This document shows positions 36,664 to 48,276 of a stretch of DNA of 64,000 nt, piece by piece. A program made the position numbers and the translations under genes. Position 1 is the stretch's first letter; each line of letters begins with the position of its first letter. The notes beneath the pieces were generated by a model. That model was not told the origin of the DNA. It saw nothing but the letters and a program-made list of their open reading frames with translations, and ran no database searches. The DNA comes from CAWCBH01 sp963793785 (GTDB lineage: Bacteria; Actinomycetota; Thermoleophilia; Solirubrobacterales; 70-9): NCBI GenBank assembly GCA_963793785.1, contig CAWCBH010000003.1:2217949-2281948 (forward strand). The letters run 5' to 3'.

Positions 36664-37506
36664 TCACCTGACCGGCTCCCGCTGGGCGAGGTAGCCCGAC
36701 AGCCCGTCGCGCCAGTCCGGCAGCGTGATCGCGTGCTCGCGCTGGCTGGCAAGCGCCGAGTAGGGCGGTCGCGGCGCCGGCCTGCCGAGCATCTCGGTCG
36801 TCGCCGAGAGCACCCGGCACTCGACCTTCGCCTGGTCGAAGATCTCGCGCGCGAACTCATACCACGAGCACTGGCCCCCGGCCGCCATGTGGTGGATCCC
36901 CCAGGCGGTTCCCTCGATCAGCCGCAGCAGGCCCGAGGCAAGATGCCAGGTGTAGGTCGGCGAGCCGACCTGATCGCGGACGACCAGCACCTCGCCGTGG
37001 TCGGCGGCCAGCTGCAGCATCGTCTCGACGAAGTTCCGGCCCCCGATCCCGAACAGCCACGACGAGCGGGCGACGAAGTGGCGCGGGTTGGCCGCCGCGG
37101 TCGCCTCCTCCCCGGCCAGCTTGGTCCGCCCGTAGGCCGAGAGCGGCGACGGCTGGTCCACCTCGACGTACGGCGAGTCCTTGCGGCCGTCGAAGATGTA
37201 GTCGGAGGAGACGAACGCCACCGGGGCTCCGGCCTCGGCGGCCGCCGCCGCGACATGGCCGGCGCCGGCGCCGTTGGCCGCCATCGCCAGGTCCTCGTGC
37301 TCCTCGGCTCCGTCGACGTCGGTCCAGGCGGCGCAGTTGATCACCGCGTCGGGGCTCTCCCGGCGGAAGCGATCGAACACCCGCTCGGAGTCGGTCACGT
37401 CGAGGTCGGTGTGGGCAAGCCCGCAGACCTCGTGACCGGCGTTCGCGGCCGCCATCGCGACGTCGCGACCCAGCATCCCGCCGGCACCGGTGACCAGGAC
37501 CCTCAA
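36664..37506 (-). CDS. rmlD: dTDP-4-dehydrorhamnose reductase
   Basis: 280 residues, intact. NAD(P) motif VLVTGAGGMLGRDVA, then INCAAWTDVDGAE, VSSDYIFDG, PLSAYGRTKLAGEE with the catalytic Tyr and Lys, and ARSSWLFGIGGRNFVETML. Last reduction to dTDP-L-rhamnose. The 10-base gap to rmlB indicates an operon. Confidence 0.96.
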   Translation of the reverse strand: MRVLVTGAGGMLGRDVAMAAANAGHEVCGLAHTDLDVTDSERVFDRFRRESPDAVINCAAWTDVDGAEEHEDLAMAANGAGAGHVAAAAAEAGAPVAFVSSDYIFDGRKDSPYVEVDQPSPLSAYGRTKLAGEEATAAANPRHFVARSSWLFGIGGRNFVETMLQLAADHGEVLVVRDQVGSPTYTWHLASGLLRLIEGTAWGIHHMAAGGQCSWYEFAREIFDQAKVECRVLSATTEMLGRPAPRPPYSALASQREHAITLPDWRDGLSGYLAQREPVR

Positions 37507-37525
37507 GCCGCTCCCCCGCGAGCGC

Positions 37526-38601
37526 TCAAACTATCTCCACCTCGGAGCTGTCGCCGATCATCATCCGGATCGTCTTCGGCATCCCGTCGCTTCGCTCCAC
37601 GCGCACGTTTCGGCCCAGCAGGCTGGCCTCCATCCGGGTGCCGAGGTCGGCGACCCGCGATCCGGCGAGGATGATCGAGTGCTCGATCTCCGAGCGCACG
37701 ATCTCGACTCCCTCGCCGATCGAGGTGTAGGGCCCGATGTAGGCGTCGCTGATCCGCGCGCCCGGCGCCGATGATCGCCGGGCCCCGCACCACCGAGCCC
37801 TCCAGCCGCGCGCCCTCGGCAAGCGCAACCCGTCCCTCCACACGCGAGTCGACGACCTCGCCGTCGCTGCGCGGCTCCAGCTCCTCCAGCACCAGGCGGT
37901 TCGCCTCCAGCATGTCCTCGAGGCGGCCGGTGTCCTTCCACCAGCCGGTGACCAGGTGCGGCTCGACCCGGCGCCCCTCCTCGATCAGGCGCTGGATCGC
38001 CTCGGTGATCTCCAGCTCCCCGCGCCAGGACTCCTCGAGCCCGCGCGCGGCCTCGAAGATCGCGGATCCGAACATGTAGACGCCGACCAGGGCCAGATCC
38101 GAGGGCGGCTCGGACGGCTTCTCGACCAGCTGCACGACCCGCTCCTCCGTCCAGCTCCGCCACCCCGTACTCGGACGGGTCGGGGACGTGGGTGAGCAGG
38201 ATCAGGGCATCGGGGTCGGATTCGCGAAACGCCCCCACCAGGTCGACGATCCCGTCGCGCAGCAGGTTGTCGCCCAGGTACATCACGAACCTGGAGCCGG
38301 CCAGGAACTCCTCGGCGCAGAGCAGGGCATGGGCGAGCCCGGCGGGACGGTCCTGGACGATGTAGGTGATCTCGGCGTCGAACCGCGACCCGTCGCCGAC
38401 CGCGTCGCGGATCTCGTCACCCGTCTCGGGGGCGATCACGATCCCGATCTCGCCGATGCCGGCGGCGACCAGCGCGTCGATGCCGTAGAAGAGGACCGGC
38501 CGGTTGGCGACCGGGACGAGCTGCTTGGCGGAGGTGTGGGTGATCGGGCGCAGTCGCGTCCCGGCCCCGCCCGAGAGGATCAGGCCCTTGAGGTCTTGCA
38601 C
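37526..38601 (-). CDS. rmlA: Glucose-1-phosphate thymidylyltransferase, long type, frameshifted
   Basis: Starts MQDLKGLILSGGAGTRLRPI with the nucleotide-binding loop, then AKQLVPVANRPVLFYGI, YIVQDRPAGLAHALL and VMYLGDNLL. After a jump near 38145, VQLVEKPSEPPSDLALVGVY and VTGWWKDTGRLEDMLEANR continue the enzyme. After a second jump near 37770, a left-handed beta-helix tail (DAYIGPYTSIGEGVEIV) completes it. This matches the about 355-residue RmlA form with a hexapeptide tail. First step to dTDP-L-rhamnose. An inserted G in GACGGAGGAG explains the first jump. First gene of the rml run. Confidence 0.92.
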
Positions 38602-38657
38602 GGCGTCGGAAGGCTAACCCGCGGCCAAGCGGGGCGCGCGGCCGGCGTGCCGATGGC

Positions 38658-39034
38658 TCAAACCTCGGCGTCGCGGCGCCCGCGCATCCAGACGGCAACC
38701 GCCGTCCCCGCGCCGAGCACGCCGATGATGATCAGGACGATCGCCAGGGTGCTGAGGCCGCCGTCGTCCTCGGCGTCCAGGTTGGCGCCCGCCAGGGCGC
38801 CGCTGGTCTGGCCGTCTCCCTTGCCGTCCCCGGTTTGATTGCCGCTCTGGCCGGCGCCGCCTTGCCCCTGTCCTTGCCCTGGCCTTGCCCTGCCCTTGCC
38901 CTGGCCGCCTTGGCCCTGCCCCTGCCGGCGTTGGCGGCGCCGCCGTCGTACTGCTTCTGGGCCGGCGTCTGCGCGAGCGCGGCCGGGGCCGCGACGGCGA
39001 TCGTGAGCAACGCCACCAGCGCCAGCCGGATCAC
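38658..39034 (-). CDS. Secreted Gly/Gln-rich protein with C-terminal membrane anchor, one frameshift
   Basis: About 125 residues. Signal peptide MIRLALVALLTIAVAAPAALAQ, a low-complexity linker of Gly, Gln and Lys (GQGQGGQGKG type), then the acidic DAEDDGG, a hydrophobic span STLAIVLIIIGVLGAGTAVA and a basic tail RGRRDAEV. This is the layout of a sortase-like or simple C-terminal anchor, although no LPxTG motif is seen. A single missing base near 38925 shifts the frame. Function unknown. Lies between rmlA and the delta-60 genes. Confidence 0.6.
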
Positions 39035-39079
39035 AGCGGCGGCCGCGTGACGGGCGCGAGTTCTGTCGGCGGGCTGATT

Positions 39080-40948
39080 TCACGAGCGGGGCAGGTTAGC
39101 GAAGATCGGATCGGCTGCTCCGACTGCGCGGCTGTTGTCGTCGTCCCGGCGCCGCCGTCGACGGCTGTCGCGGCCGGGGCCGCCCCGCAGCAGGTCGCGC
39201 TCCCTCGCCGCCGAGCAGCAGGTCGGCGGCGGTGCCGCCGAAGAGCTCGTCGGCCCCGCGGCGCCGAACAGTCGGTCCTGGCCGCCGCGGCCGAGCAGCA
39301 TGTCGGCGCCGAACGACCCGGCGAGGAGATCCTGCCCGCCCCGCCCGGCGACGCGGTCGTTGCCGCCCTGAAGGTAGATCCGATCGTTGCCGGCGCCCCC
39401 GCAGACGAGGTCGTTGCCGCCGCGGCCGACGACGTGTCGACTCCGCCGAAGGCGGCGATCACGTCGGGCCCGGGGGTCCCGCGCAGCACGTCGCGGGCCG
39501 GAACGTGCCGACCAGACGTCGCCTCCTCGCCGAGGCAGGTCGGCGGCTCCGGGTCGGCGGCGGCGGGGGCGGCGGGGGCCGGTGGTCGGGCCCGGGGCGG
39601 GCGGCGGCGGCGGGCCGACGCCGCGTACTTCGCCGCCAGCCCGGCCGGGAGTCGCCGATCAGGCTCGCCGATGTCGCCGACGCCGAAGAGGTCGCCGTTG
39701 GCGGCGATCGCGAGGGCGTTCGATGCTGGCGCTGCGTCGGTAGGCGACGGTCGCGCGCCCGCCGTCGCCGAAGGCGGGGTCGAGGCGTCGCCGTCCTGGC
39801 GTCAGCGCCCAGACGCGCGAGGCTGCTTCTGGCGTCAGTCGTCGAAGTAGCCGCCGAGGATGATGTCGTTGCCGCCCAGGACCACGCCGGCGGCGCCGGG
39901 ATACGGCTCCTGGCTTGTTGAACTGGTCCTTGCTCGAGGTCGCCGGCAGGTAGGCGATGCCATCGCCGCTGAACGAGGCGTCGGGGGCGCCGGCCGTGGT
40001 CAGCCGCACGGCGACCGCGTCGGCGCCCTGCGGGATCGGCGGTGCCGTTGGTCGCGGCGGCCGCCGAGCACCGGCCTGTTGGCGGAGTCGATCGTCGACG
40101 TCGAAGGCCGCCGAGTAGCCGGCGCTCCGGGCGTAGTCCTTGACGAACAGGCCGGGCACGCCGACGTTGCCGTCCGAAGCTCGCGGATCGAGGTCGCCGT
40201 TGGGGGTCAGCCTGCGCCGCGAGCACGTTCGGTGGTCTGCAGGTCGTCGCGCTGCGAGCCGGCGAGGACGATCCGGCCGTCGCCGTCGATCGCGACCCCG
40301 TTGGCGAAGGTGAGCCTGCCGAAGTCGTAGATCCGCGCGCCGCCGTCGCCGAAGGCTCCGTCGAGCGAGCCGTCGGCGTTGAAGCGGGCGACCGCGACGC
40401 GGTCGTAGCCGTCGCCGACGCCGGCGGCAGGGCGCTGCCGGCGACGACGACCTTGCCGCCCTGGAGGGCGACCGCGCGGCCCTGGGCGCCCGGCCGGCGA
40501 AGGCGGTGGCGATCGCCGTCGCCGCTGAAGCGAGGGTCGGGGGTCCCGTTCGGGTTCAGCCGCAGCGCCAGCATCCCGCGCGCCCGAGGTCCGCGGCGAC
40601 GACGATCTTGCCGTCGGGCTGGATCGCGACCCCGCGCGCGCTGGTGCCGGCCGGGCCGATGAAGACGCCGCCGCCGCTGAAGCCGGGTCGAGCTGCGCCG
40701 TCGGTCCTGAAGCCGGACCACGATCAGGCTCGAGCCCGACGCGCCGGCCGCGACCAGCTTGCCGTCGGGCTGCACGGCGGCGCCGCGCAGGGTCGAGTCG
40801 GTGCGTCGAGCTCGGCGATGCCGTCGCCGCCGAAGGAGGTGTCGAGGTCGCCCGGGGCCGCCGAGCGCGGCGCCCGGCAGGGCCGCGAGGAGCGAGCGCC
40901 GCGAGCGACTGCCGCCCGCGCCAGCATCGAGCTGAGGTCATCGGCCAT
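39080..40948 (-). CDS. Secreted delta-60 repeat protein with RTX-like tail (copy A), many frameshifts
   Basis: Contains delta-60 repeats (TIGR02608-like): about 60-residue units with a DxxFGGDGI start and VQPDGKLVAAG end, for example DLDTSFGGDG, QPDGKLVAAG, QPDGKIVVA and DPRFSGDG. After the last unit (LAAKYAA) comes an RTX-like tail starting DVLRGTPGPDVIAAFGGVDT. The start at 40948 is uncertain and the signal peptide is itself split by a shift. The frame moves every 100-250 bases, too often for a decayed gene with such regular repeats. Probably a secreted beta-propeller-like or beta-rich surface protein. Confidence 0.72.
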
Positions 40949-40951
40949 CGG

Positions 40952-42339
40952 CTAGCGGCCCTGATAGCGCGCGGCGAGACCGCTCGGCGGATCGATGATG
41001 CCGCTGACGTCGCCACGCCGTAGAGGGCGTTGCCGGCGCGGCGCGAGGTCGCTGCAGCTGGGCGCTTTGCTCGCCGATCGCGCGCATGGTGCGGCCGCCG
41101 CTGCCGAAGCCCCGGTCGACCCTGCCGCGGCCGTTCAGCCCCCAGAGCGCCAGGCGCTTGCGGCCGAGCTCGTCGAAGTAGCCGCCGAGGACGACTCGGT
41201 TGCCGAACAGCGCCACCCCGTAGGCGCCGGGATACGGCGCCTGGCGGTGTGTACTGGTCGCGGTCGTTGGCCGCCCGCAGGTAGGTGACGCCGTCGCCGC
41301 CGAAGCTGCGGTCGGGGCGCGCCGCCGGGCTTCAGCCGCAGCGCGATCGCCGTCGAGCCCCGCGCTGCCGCTCGTCGCCGCCCCGGCGAGGACGATCCTT
41401 GCCGCGCCGGCGCCAGCGCGAGGTCGAAGGCGGCCGAGTAGGCGGCGCCCTGCGAGTACTGGCGCACGAAGAGCGCCGTCGCGGCTGAAGCTGCGATCGC
41501 GCCCGCCCCGCGGCCGTCAGGCGGGCCACGAGGAGGTTCGTCGTCTGAAGGTCGTCGCGCTGCGAGCCGGCGATAACGATCCGGCCGTCGCCGCGCACCT
41601 CGACCGCGTTGGCGAAGGAGAGCCGGCCGAAGTCGAGGACCCTCGCGCCCCCGGCTGCCGAAGCGGCGGTCGCGGGAGCCGTTGGCCTTGAAGCGGGCGA
41701 CAGCGACGCGCGCGAAGCGCGTCGCTCGCCGCGACCGAGCGTCGCCGAGCCGGCGACCACGATCTTCCTGCCGTCGAGAGTCGACCGCGTTGGCCTCGCC
41801 GCCGCCGGGAGCCAGCGCCGTCGCCATCCCGTCGCCGCTGAAACGAGCGGTCGAGCGAGCCGTTCGGGCGCAGCCGCAGGACGAGCATCCCCCGCGTGCG
41901 CCGTGCCGGCGTTGTCGGTGCGCGCGCCGGCGACGACGATCTTGCCGTCGCGCTGGATCGCGACGCCGCGAGCGGTCGTCCCGCGCGGGCCGACGTAGAT
42001 GCCGCCGCCGCCGCCGCCGCCCAGCAGCGGCAGGCCCGGGCCGCCGGGGCTGAAGCTGCGGTCGAGGCTGCCGTTGCGGTTGAAGCGCACGACCAGGAGC
42101 CGCAGTGCTCCCGGCCTCGCGGCCCTGCTCGCCGACCGCGACCAGCTTGCCGTCGCGCTGCACGGCGGCGGCCCGCAGGATCGTGTCGGCGCCCCAGCTG
42201 CGGCGACGCCGTCGCCGCCGAAGGAGCGGTCGGGGTCGCCGCGACCGGCGATCGCCGCCAGCGGGATCGCCAGGGCGATCGCGAAGAGGACGGTCGCGAT
42301 CCGCAGCGCCCGGGGAATTGCACGTGGCCTAGCGCTCAT
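40952..42339 (-). CDS. Secreted delta-60 repeat protein without RTX tail (copy B), many frameshifts
   Basis: The signal peptide region RIATVLFAIALAIPLAAIAG is followed by GDPDRSFGGDGV and further delta-60 units (VQRDGKLVAVGEQG, DRSFSPGGPG, IQRDGKIVVAGART, RDRRFGSRG). It ends GLAARYQGR with a stop at 40952, so no RTX tail is present. The next gene (copy A) begins four bases away on the same strand. Start could be 42351 or 42339. Several one-base losses in short C runs (GCGCCCGAC read as GCGCCGAC) are suggested by comparison with copies A and C. Confidence 0.72.
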
Positions 42340-42390
42340 CTCGTGCGACAACTCGCGCCGATGGCCGAAGTTGCGGCTCGCCTCGTGTGA

Positions 42391-44110
42391 TCACCCGTCA
42401 CACACCTCCAGGGCGCCTCCGGTGGCGCTTAGGTGCCAGGGCAACTGCACCGCGTCGGCGGGGATTCGCAACCGGGCCGAGAAACCGCCGCCGAGGGTCG
42501 CGATGCCGGTAGCGTATTCAGGCGGGGCGAAGCGGCGCAGCGAGATCGATGCCGGCTCGTTTGTGAGATTGGTGACGACCGCGCCGCCCTGGGCCAGCTG
42601 CAGCTCCCGCGCCCCGCCGTCGAGCAGCGGCGGCAGGGGGCGGCAGGCGCTCCGCGATGCGCCTCGCGGGCGCCTGGCCGGCTCCAGCGCGATCGCGTAG
42701 CCGGCGGTCAGCACATGGTCGGCTCCCTGCTGAACGTCGGGCGGCGCCACCGCGATCTCCTCCGGCGTGTAGGCGGGATAGTCGTTCGGGATCCCCTCCC
42801 TGTAATAGCCGCCGGCGGTGACCCGCACCAGGTAGGGGTCGTTGGAGACCGTCTCGGTCGAGCTGGTAGTCGTCGGGGATGTGGGCGCGGCCGATCTCGA
42901 GCGCGCCGAGGTCCGCCTTTGCGAAGGCGGCATGCCCGCGCAGGAGGTCATAGCCGGCCTTCATCGCGACCGAGTTGGAGACGATCACGACGGCGAGCAG
43001 ACCGACGCTGAGCGCCAGCGCACCCGGCCCGAGGCGCACGCGGCCGAAAGGCCTCCGCCGCGAGCAGGATCACGAAGGTCACCGAGATCAGCTGGTAGCG
43101 GCTCGCCGCCGCCTCGCGGCCGGGGGTGAAGTTGGCCGCCGCCAGCAGCCAGAAGGTCAGCGCCGCGACCGCGACCACGGCCAGGTACGGGCGTGGGCGC
43201 CCGCCGCGGTAGAGCCAGAACGCGACCCCGATCACCGCCAGCGCCAGCAGCGGCCGGGCCCAGGCGTAGGGATCGCCCCCGAGGGAGTGAAAGGAGAGCC
43301 CGGTCGCCGAGGCAAGGCCGCTGCCGAAGGAGTCCAGCGCGTAGCCGGGGCCGCGGGCGATCTTGATCCAGCTGACGGCCGTGTTCGCCTCGTGCCCGTA
43401 GGCGACCCACCAGACCGCGAACACGATCGCGGCCACCGCGGGGATCCAGAGCTGGGCGGGGCGCCGCCGCAAGAGCACCGCGACGACCGTGGCGAGCACG
43501 AACGGGAGGGCGAGGTTGGAGGTCAGCACCGCAGACCACGAGCAGCCCGCAGACGGCAGCGTTGCGGCGCGGCGTGTCGCGCTCCAGCAGCAACAGCACG
43601 CAGACGCCGGCGACCAGCGTCCCCATCAGGTTGATCGAGGAGAAGAAGAGCAGGTCCTCCCAGGCGGGGCCGAGGAACAGCAGCAGCGCCGCCGCCATCA
43701 AGCGCCAGCAGGTTGCCGGCCCGCTCGCGGACGAACAGGAAGACAGCGACCGCCAGCGCGATCACCACCGCCGCGATCGCGAGCCGGAACGGAACCTGGG
43801 AATCGAGGCCGAAGAGCCCGATCAGGCCCTTGTAGGCGAGCACCGGCATGGCGCTGAGGTGCCCGTTGTAGGACTCGAAGATCGTGTCGGCGGTGAAGCC
43901 GGTGCGCTGGAGGACGAAGTGCCAGTCGTCGTTGAAGAAGCTCAGCCGGGTGCCGAGAACGACCAGCAGCGTCGCCGAGGCCGCGCAGAGAACGGCGAGC
44001 AACGCCCAGGCCGGAAGCCGTGCCCCGCCGTCGGCCAGGTAGGTCCTGGTGGCTTCGCCAAGGCGCCGGCTTGCGCCGGTCGCCCACTGCTCCGCCCGCC
44101 CCGCTGGCAT
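42391..44110 (-). CDS. Polytopic membrane protein, probable glycan-related, frameshifted
   Basis: About 570 residues with roughly 10 hydrophobic spans. Starts MPAGRAEQWATGASRRLGE, first span WALLAVLCAASATLLVVLG followed by the acidic loop SFFNDDWHFVLQRTG, which resembles the first outer loop of GT-C glycosyltransferases. Later spans include ALALAVAVFLFV, FVLATVVAVLLRR, WIPAVAAIVFAVWWVAYG and ALALSVGLLAVVIVSNS. A C-terminal soluble beta-domain ends in ATGGALEVCDG. Frames jump near 43705, 43530, 43040, 42900 and 42660. Position at the end of the polysaccharide cluster suggests a role there; family not certain. Confidence 0.65.
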
Positions 44111-44137
44111 CGGCGCATCGTAGGGATCGCCGCCGGC

Positions 44138-45294
44138 TCAGGCCTCGTAGCCGACGAAGAAGATCTCGCCCGGGCCGCTGAGAGCTTGATCTGCAGCTCC
44201 GAGGCGCGGCTCGGGCAGCTCGAAGGTCGCGTAGTGACCCTGGCCGGGCTCGCCCGCGCGCCTTGACGGCGAGCGGCTTGCGGATCGACTCCGAGCGCGA
44301 GCGCTGACCTCGACCCGCGGCGCCTCGACGCTCGACGCCGACGACCAGCCGCGATGTTGCGGCCGGCAGCAGGACCCGCAGCGGCGTCCGCGGCGTCGGG
44401 GATCCGCAGCCGCTCGGCGGCGGTCCACGCCACGCCGGGACTGTCGGTCGTCTGCATCGCCCACGGCCGCAGGAAGGCGGGCCGCCGCTCCAGCGGCCAG
44501 GCGCTCAGGATCAGGTCGAGCCAGGAGCGCGACCAGACCGGCGCCAGGTCGGGCCGGACGCGATCCAGGAACCGGGCCAGCGCCAGCTCCTCGCGGGTCG
44601 ACCGGCCGCTCGGCGAACAGCGCCAGGTCGTAGTTGGACGCGGCCACGTAGTCGGAGAGGTCGTCGAAGACGAGCTCGAACTCGTGGAAGCTGACGCCGC
44701 GGCCCCAGCGCGTCAGCGCCTCGACGCCGCCGCCTCGGGCCCCTCGCGCATCGCCGCGGCGATCGCGTTGAGGAAGTCGGGGCGGCGCGAATGCTCGTAG
44801 AGCATCAGCGCCAGCTCGTCGGGCAGCATCGTGAAGAACGGCAGCTGCGAGGTGTGGTGGTCGATCGGGAAGAAGCGGTTCGGCGTCTCGCAGACGACGA
44901 TGTGGCCGTCGGGCGCGACGATCTCGCGGGCCAGCCGCAGCACCTCGAGCCGCTCGTCGAGGGTCAGGTGCTCGAGCACCGCGTAGAGCAGGACGACGTC
45001 GACCTCGCCGCGGTGGGCGGCCATCGCCTCGAGCGATCCCCTCCAGCGGGTGCGCCTCCAGCTCGAGGTTGCTCGAGCCCCCGCTCGGCGGCCATCGCGA
45101 CGCCCGGTCTCGACCGCCTTGGCGTCGATGTCGAGCCCGATGTGGCGCTCGGCGCGCTCGGCGAAGGCGCAGCTCACCGGCGCGTTGCCGCAGCCGTACT
45201 CGAGCACCGTCTTGCCGGCCAGCGGGACCGTCGCCTCGATCCAGGGGATCAGGTTCTCGCGGGCGCGCCGGTAGCGGTCCTCCCAGGTGTTCAT
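44138..45294 (-). CDS. Class I SAM-dependent methyltransferase, frameshifted
   Basis: Starts MNTWEDRYRRARENLIPWIE. SAM motif VLEYGCGNAPVSCAF, then HIGLDIDAKAVE, VVLLYAVLEHLTLDERL and VAPDGHIVVCETPNRFF. The C-terminal half (FHEFELVFDDLSDYVAASNYDLALF, quoted in part: DLSDYVAASNYDL) is in other frames and ends near the acidic LSGPGEIFFVGYEA. The last 150 residues are beta-rich. A role in methylating sugars of the glycan is inferred from its place in the cluster. Confidence 0.75.
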
Positions 45295-45329
45295 GCAGCG
45301 GTCGGGAGGCGCCGGCGGCGGCCCCGAGG

Positions 45330-46274
45330 TCACGGCCGTGCGCGGCCTGCGGCTCTGGCCCCGTCGACCGGCCGCCTCGACCTGCTCTCCAGCTCGGCGA
45401 GCCGCGCCTCGGCCTTCTCCGCCCGCCGGCGCCAGCCGTCGGCCTTGGCCAGGAACGAAGCCGCCGCCGAGCCCGACTTGCCGAGCCGCTGCCGCGGCGA
45501 GCGGCGCGTTGGCGCGCCGCAGGTCCGCGTAGGCGCGCTCCAGCGCCTTCATGTGGCGGTTGAAGGCCGGGGCGGCCTGCAGCTGCATGCGCCCGTGTCG
45601 CCGCCGCCGCGACCTCGGCCTCGGCGAAGCCGACGCAGACGATGAAGTGGTTCGCGTAGGCGGGCTCGTCGCGGTCGGCGAGGTGCAGCGAGACGTCGGT
45701 GCCTCGGTCGCCTGCGCGGGGACGATCAGCGAGCCCTCGGCGAGGAACTGCGGCAGGATCACCGTCTGCGGGAAGGCCGCGAAGGCGTGCACGCGCCTCC
45801 TCGTAGCCGAAGTCGGTGAAGTGGAACGGGTTCTCCTCGTCGAACAGCTTGCTGTTCGGCACCGAGACGACGAGCGCGGGTGCCGGCGTCGGCGTGCTCG
45901 CGCAGCAGCGCCAGGGCCTGGCCGGCGTCGCGCAGGTGCTCGAGCCCCTCGAAGCAGACGATCGCCTCGAAGCGGCCCGGGCTCGGACGTCGCGCAGGAA
46001 GGCGATCGCGTCGGCCGCCTCGAAGCTGACCCCGGCGATGCTGGCCGAGCGTCGCCTGCGCGAGGTCGACCGTCGCGACGTCGTAGTCGACGCCGACCAC
46101 CTCGCGGGCGCGCGAGGCGAGGATCTCGGTCCCGTAGCCGCTGCCGCAGCAGAGGTCGAGCACGCTGCGATCGCCGCACAGCGGAGCCGCGAACTGGTAG
46201 CGGTGCCGGTGCTCGCAGGCGATCAGCTCGTGCGAGCTGGCCGCCTCCAGCGTCAGGCGCTCGACGACGTCCAT
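45330..46274 (-). CDS. SAM-dependent methyltransferase with coiled-coil tail, frameshifted
   Basis: Starts MDVVERLTLEAASSHELIAC. SAM motif VLDLCCGSGYGTEIL, then VVGVDYDVATVDLAQ and FEAIVCFEGLEHL, then SVPNSKLFDEENPFHFTDFGYEE. After several frame jumps, a C-terminal helix (RHMKALERAYADLRRANAPLA) resembles coiled coils that bind partner glycosyltransferases or cap enzymes. The start overlaps the upstream GT gene's stop by about 20 bases. Similar to methyltransferases at the ends of ABC-dependent O-antigen clusters (for instance WbdD-like architecture), but no kinase domain is seen. Confidence 0.75.
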
Positions 46275-48263
46275 TGGACCGAATTCTCGCGGATGTGGGC
46301 CTCGATCTCGGCCTCGATGCGGCCGCCGGTGCTCGAGCGCGACCTGGCGGGTCATCTGGCTCGGGGTGGACCCGGTAGCGGATCAGCCGCTCGGGGATCA
46401 CCGCGCCGCGGTGCCCGGCCAGCTCGAGCTCGCGGTAGAGGTGCCAGTCCTCATAGCTGGTCAGCTCCTCCGAGTAGGCGAAGCCGAGGTCGAAGACGCG
46501 GCGGCGGATCAGCGCCGCGGCGTCGCCGGCGATGTTGTGCTCGGCGTTGGCCTCGGGGCTGTGGCCGGCGCCCAGCGGCTGAAAGCCCGCGTCGCCGGGG
46601 GGCGGATCGCCGTTCTCGTCGACGTAGCGCGACCAGGCGGTCACGTAGGCCAGCTCGGGGCGCGCCTCGAGCACCTCGACGCAGCGGGCGACGAAGTCGG
46701 GCTCGGCGGCGTTGTCGGCGTCGAGCGGGAAGACGTAGCGGCCGCGGCTCTGGCGGATGCCGAAGTTGCGGGCGGCGCCGAGGCCGGCGTTGGGCTGGGT
46801 GAGGACGGTGATCGGGAAGCGGGCCGCCAGCTCGGCCACCACCCAGTCGGCCTCCTCGAAGGAGCCGTCGTTGACGAGCAGGATCTCGAGCCGGGGGTAG
46901 CGTCTGCGCGAGCAGCGACTCGACCGTCTCGCGGACGAACGTCGGCGCTCGCGTGGTAGGGGACACCGCCGAGACCAGCGGCGCCGCGGCGGCGGCCGGC
47001 GGCGCGGCGCGCCGGGCCCGCGGCGGAGCCCGCCGCGACCAGCGCCCGTAGGCGTCGACGATCTGGCCTCGGGTCGGTCAGCGAGCGGCCCAGCTGCGGC
47101 CGGGCGGCCCTCGCGCACCATCTGCCTCGAGGCTCTGCGCGGTCGTCGAGCAGCGCCTCCAGGCCGGCGGCGAGCGAGCTCGGGGTCGGTGCCCGCGGCC
47201 TGCCAGCCGCTCTGCCCGGCGACGACCATCTCGGTCAGGCCGCCGACCGGCGTCGCCAGCAGCGGGCGGTTCAGGTGCAGCGCCTCCAGCGCCGCGTAGG
47301 GCCAGCACTCCCAGAGCGAGGGCATGACGACCGACGTCGTGGTCGCGGACCAGCGCGGCCAGCTCGCTCGCGCGGCACGGCGTCGCGGATCTCGATCCGC
47401 TCGTCGTCGGCGGCCGCGAGCTGCAGCTGGTCGCGCATCGAGACCCCCAGCGGCGCGGTGGCGGTGTCGGCGCCGACCAGGGTGAGGCGGAAGTCGTCGC
47501 GGTCGAGGCCCGATGGCGGCGCGCAGCAGGTTGGCGACCCCCTTGCGGCGCTCCAGGCGGCCGAGGTAGAGCAGCCGCAGCGGCTCGCCCGGCTCGAAGC
47601 CGCGGTCGGCGTCGGGGTCGGCGGCTGGGGCCGTGGTAGGGGTAGCGGATGCGCGGTCAGCGCGGGCGCCGAGTCGCGGTCGGCGCCGTAGAAGCGCCGG
47701 TAGGTGCCGAGCACGTCGCCGCCCTGCCCAGAGCAGCCGGTCGGCCTCGCGCAGCGAGAGCCGCTCGAGCGCGAAGGTCGCCCGGGTCGGGAAGTCGCGC
47801 GGGACGACCCCGTTGAGGACCTCGCACGATCTCCCCCGAGGTGTGGGCGCGCACGCAGACCAGCGGTCTCGCGCAGGAACGGATCGAGGCCGCCGCCGCC
47901 TGCACGGTCACGCAGCCCTCGCCGAGGAAGTCGGCGAACTCGACCAGGTCGGGCGGCCGGTCGGGGTAGAGCTCGCGCAGCCGCTCGTAGACGCGGGCGC
48001 TGTAGAGGTGCATCGACCGAGAAGTAGGAGCCGCGTCTCCTCCTCGGCCGGGCTCCTCGACGAACGCGACCCGCACCGCCGGGCGGCGGCAGGCGCGGGT
48101 CCCGCGCCGCCCGCAGCCGCTCGTACTCGGGCCGGTGGACGGAGCTGGTGAGCACCGTCACCTCGGCCGCCTCGGCCAGCAGCCGCGCGGCGGCGCTGGC
48201 GAACTGGCCGATGCCGCCGCCGCCGAGCGGGTACAGCTCAGCGGAGACCAGCGCGATCCGCAT
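46253..48263 (-). CDS. Two-domain glycosyltransferase (GT4 then GT2), frameshifted
   Basis: The N-terminal GT4 half starts MRIALVSAELYPLGGGGIGQF at 48263, with ADRLLWAGGDVLGTYRRFY and a donor-site region GLTEMVVAGQSGWQAAGTD. The GT2 half begins near FVRETVESLLAQTYP, then QPNAGLGAARNFGIRQSRG, VFPLDADNAAEPDFVARC (DxD-like DAD) and SYEDWHLYREL. Both halves are complete once frame jumps are bridged. Probably adds two successive sugars to a lipid-linked or exported glycan. Stop at 46253. The gene is between two methyltransferases on the same strand. Confidence 0.78.
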
Positions 48264-48276
48264 CGCGACGCTCCGC

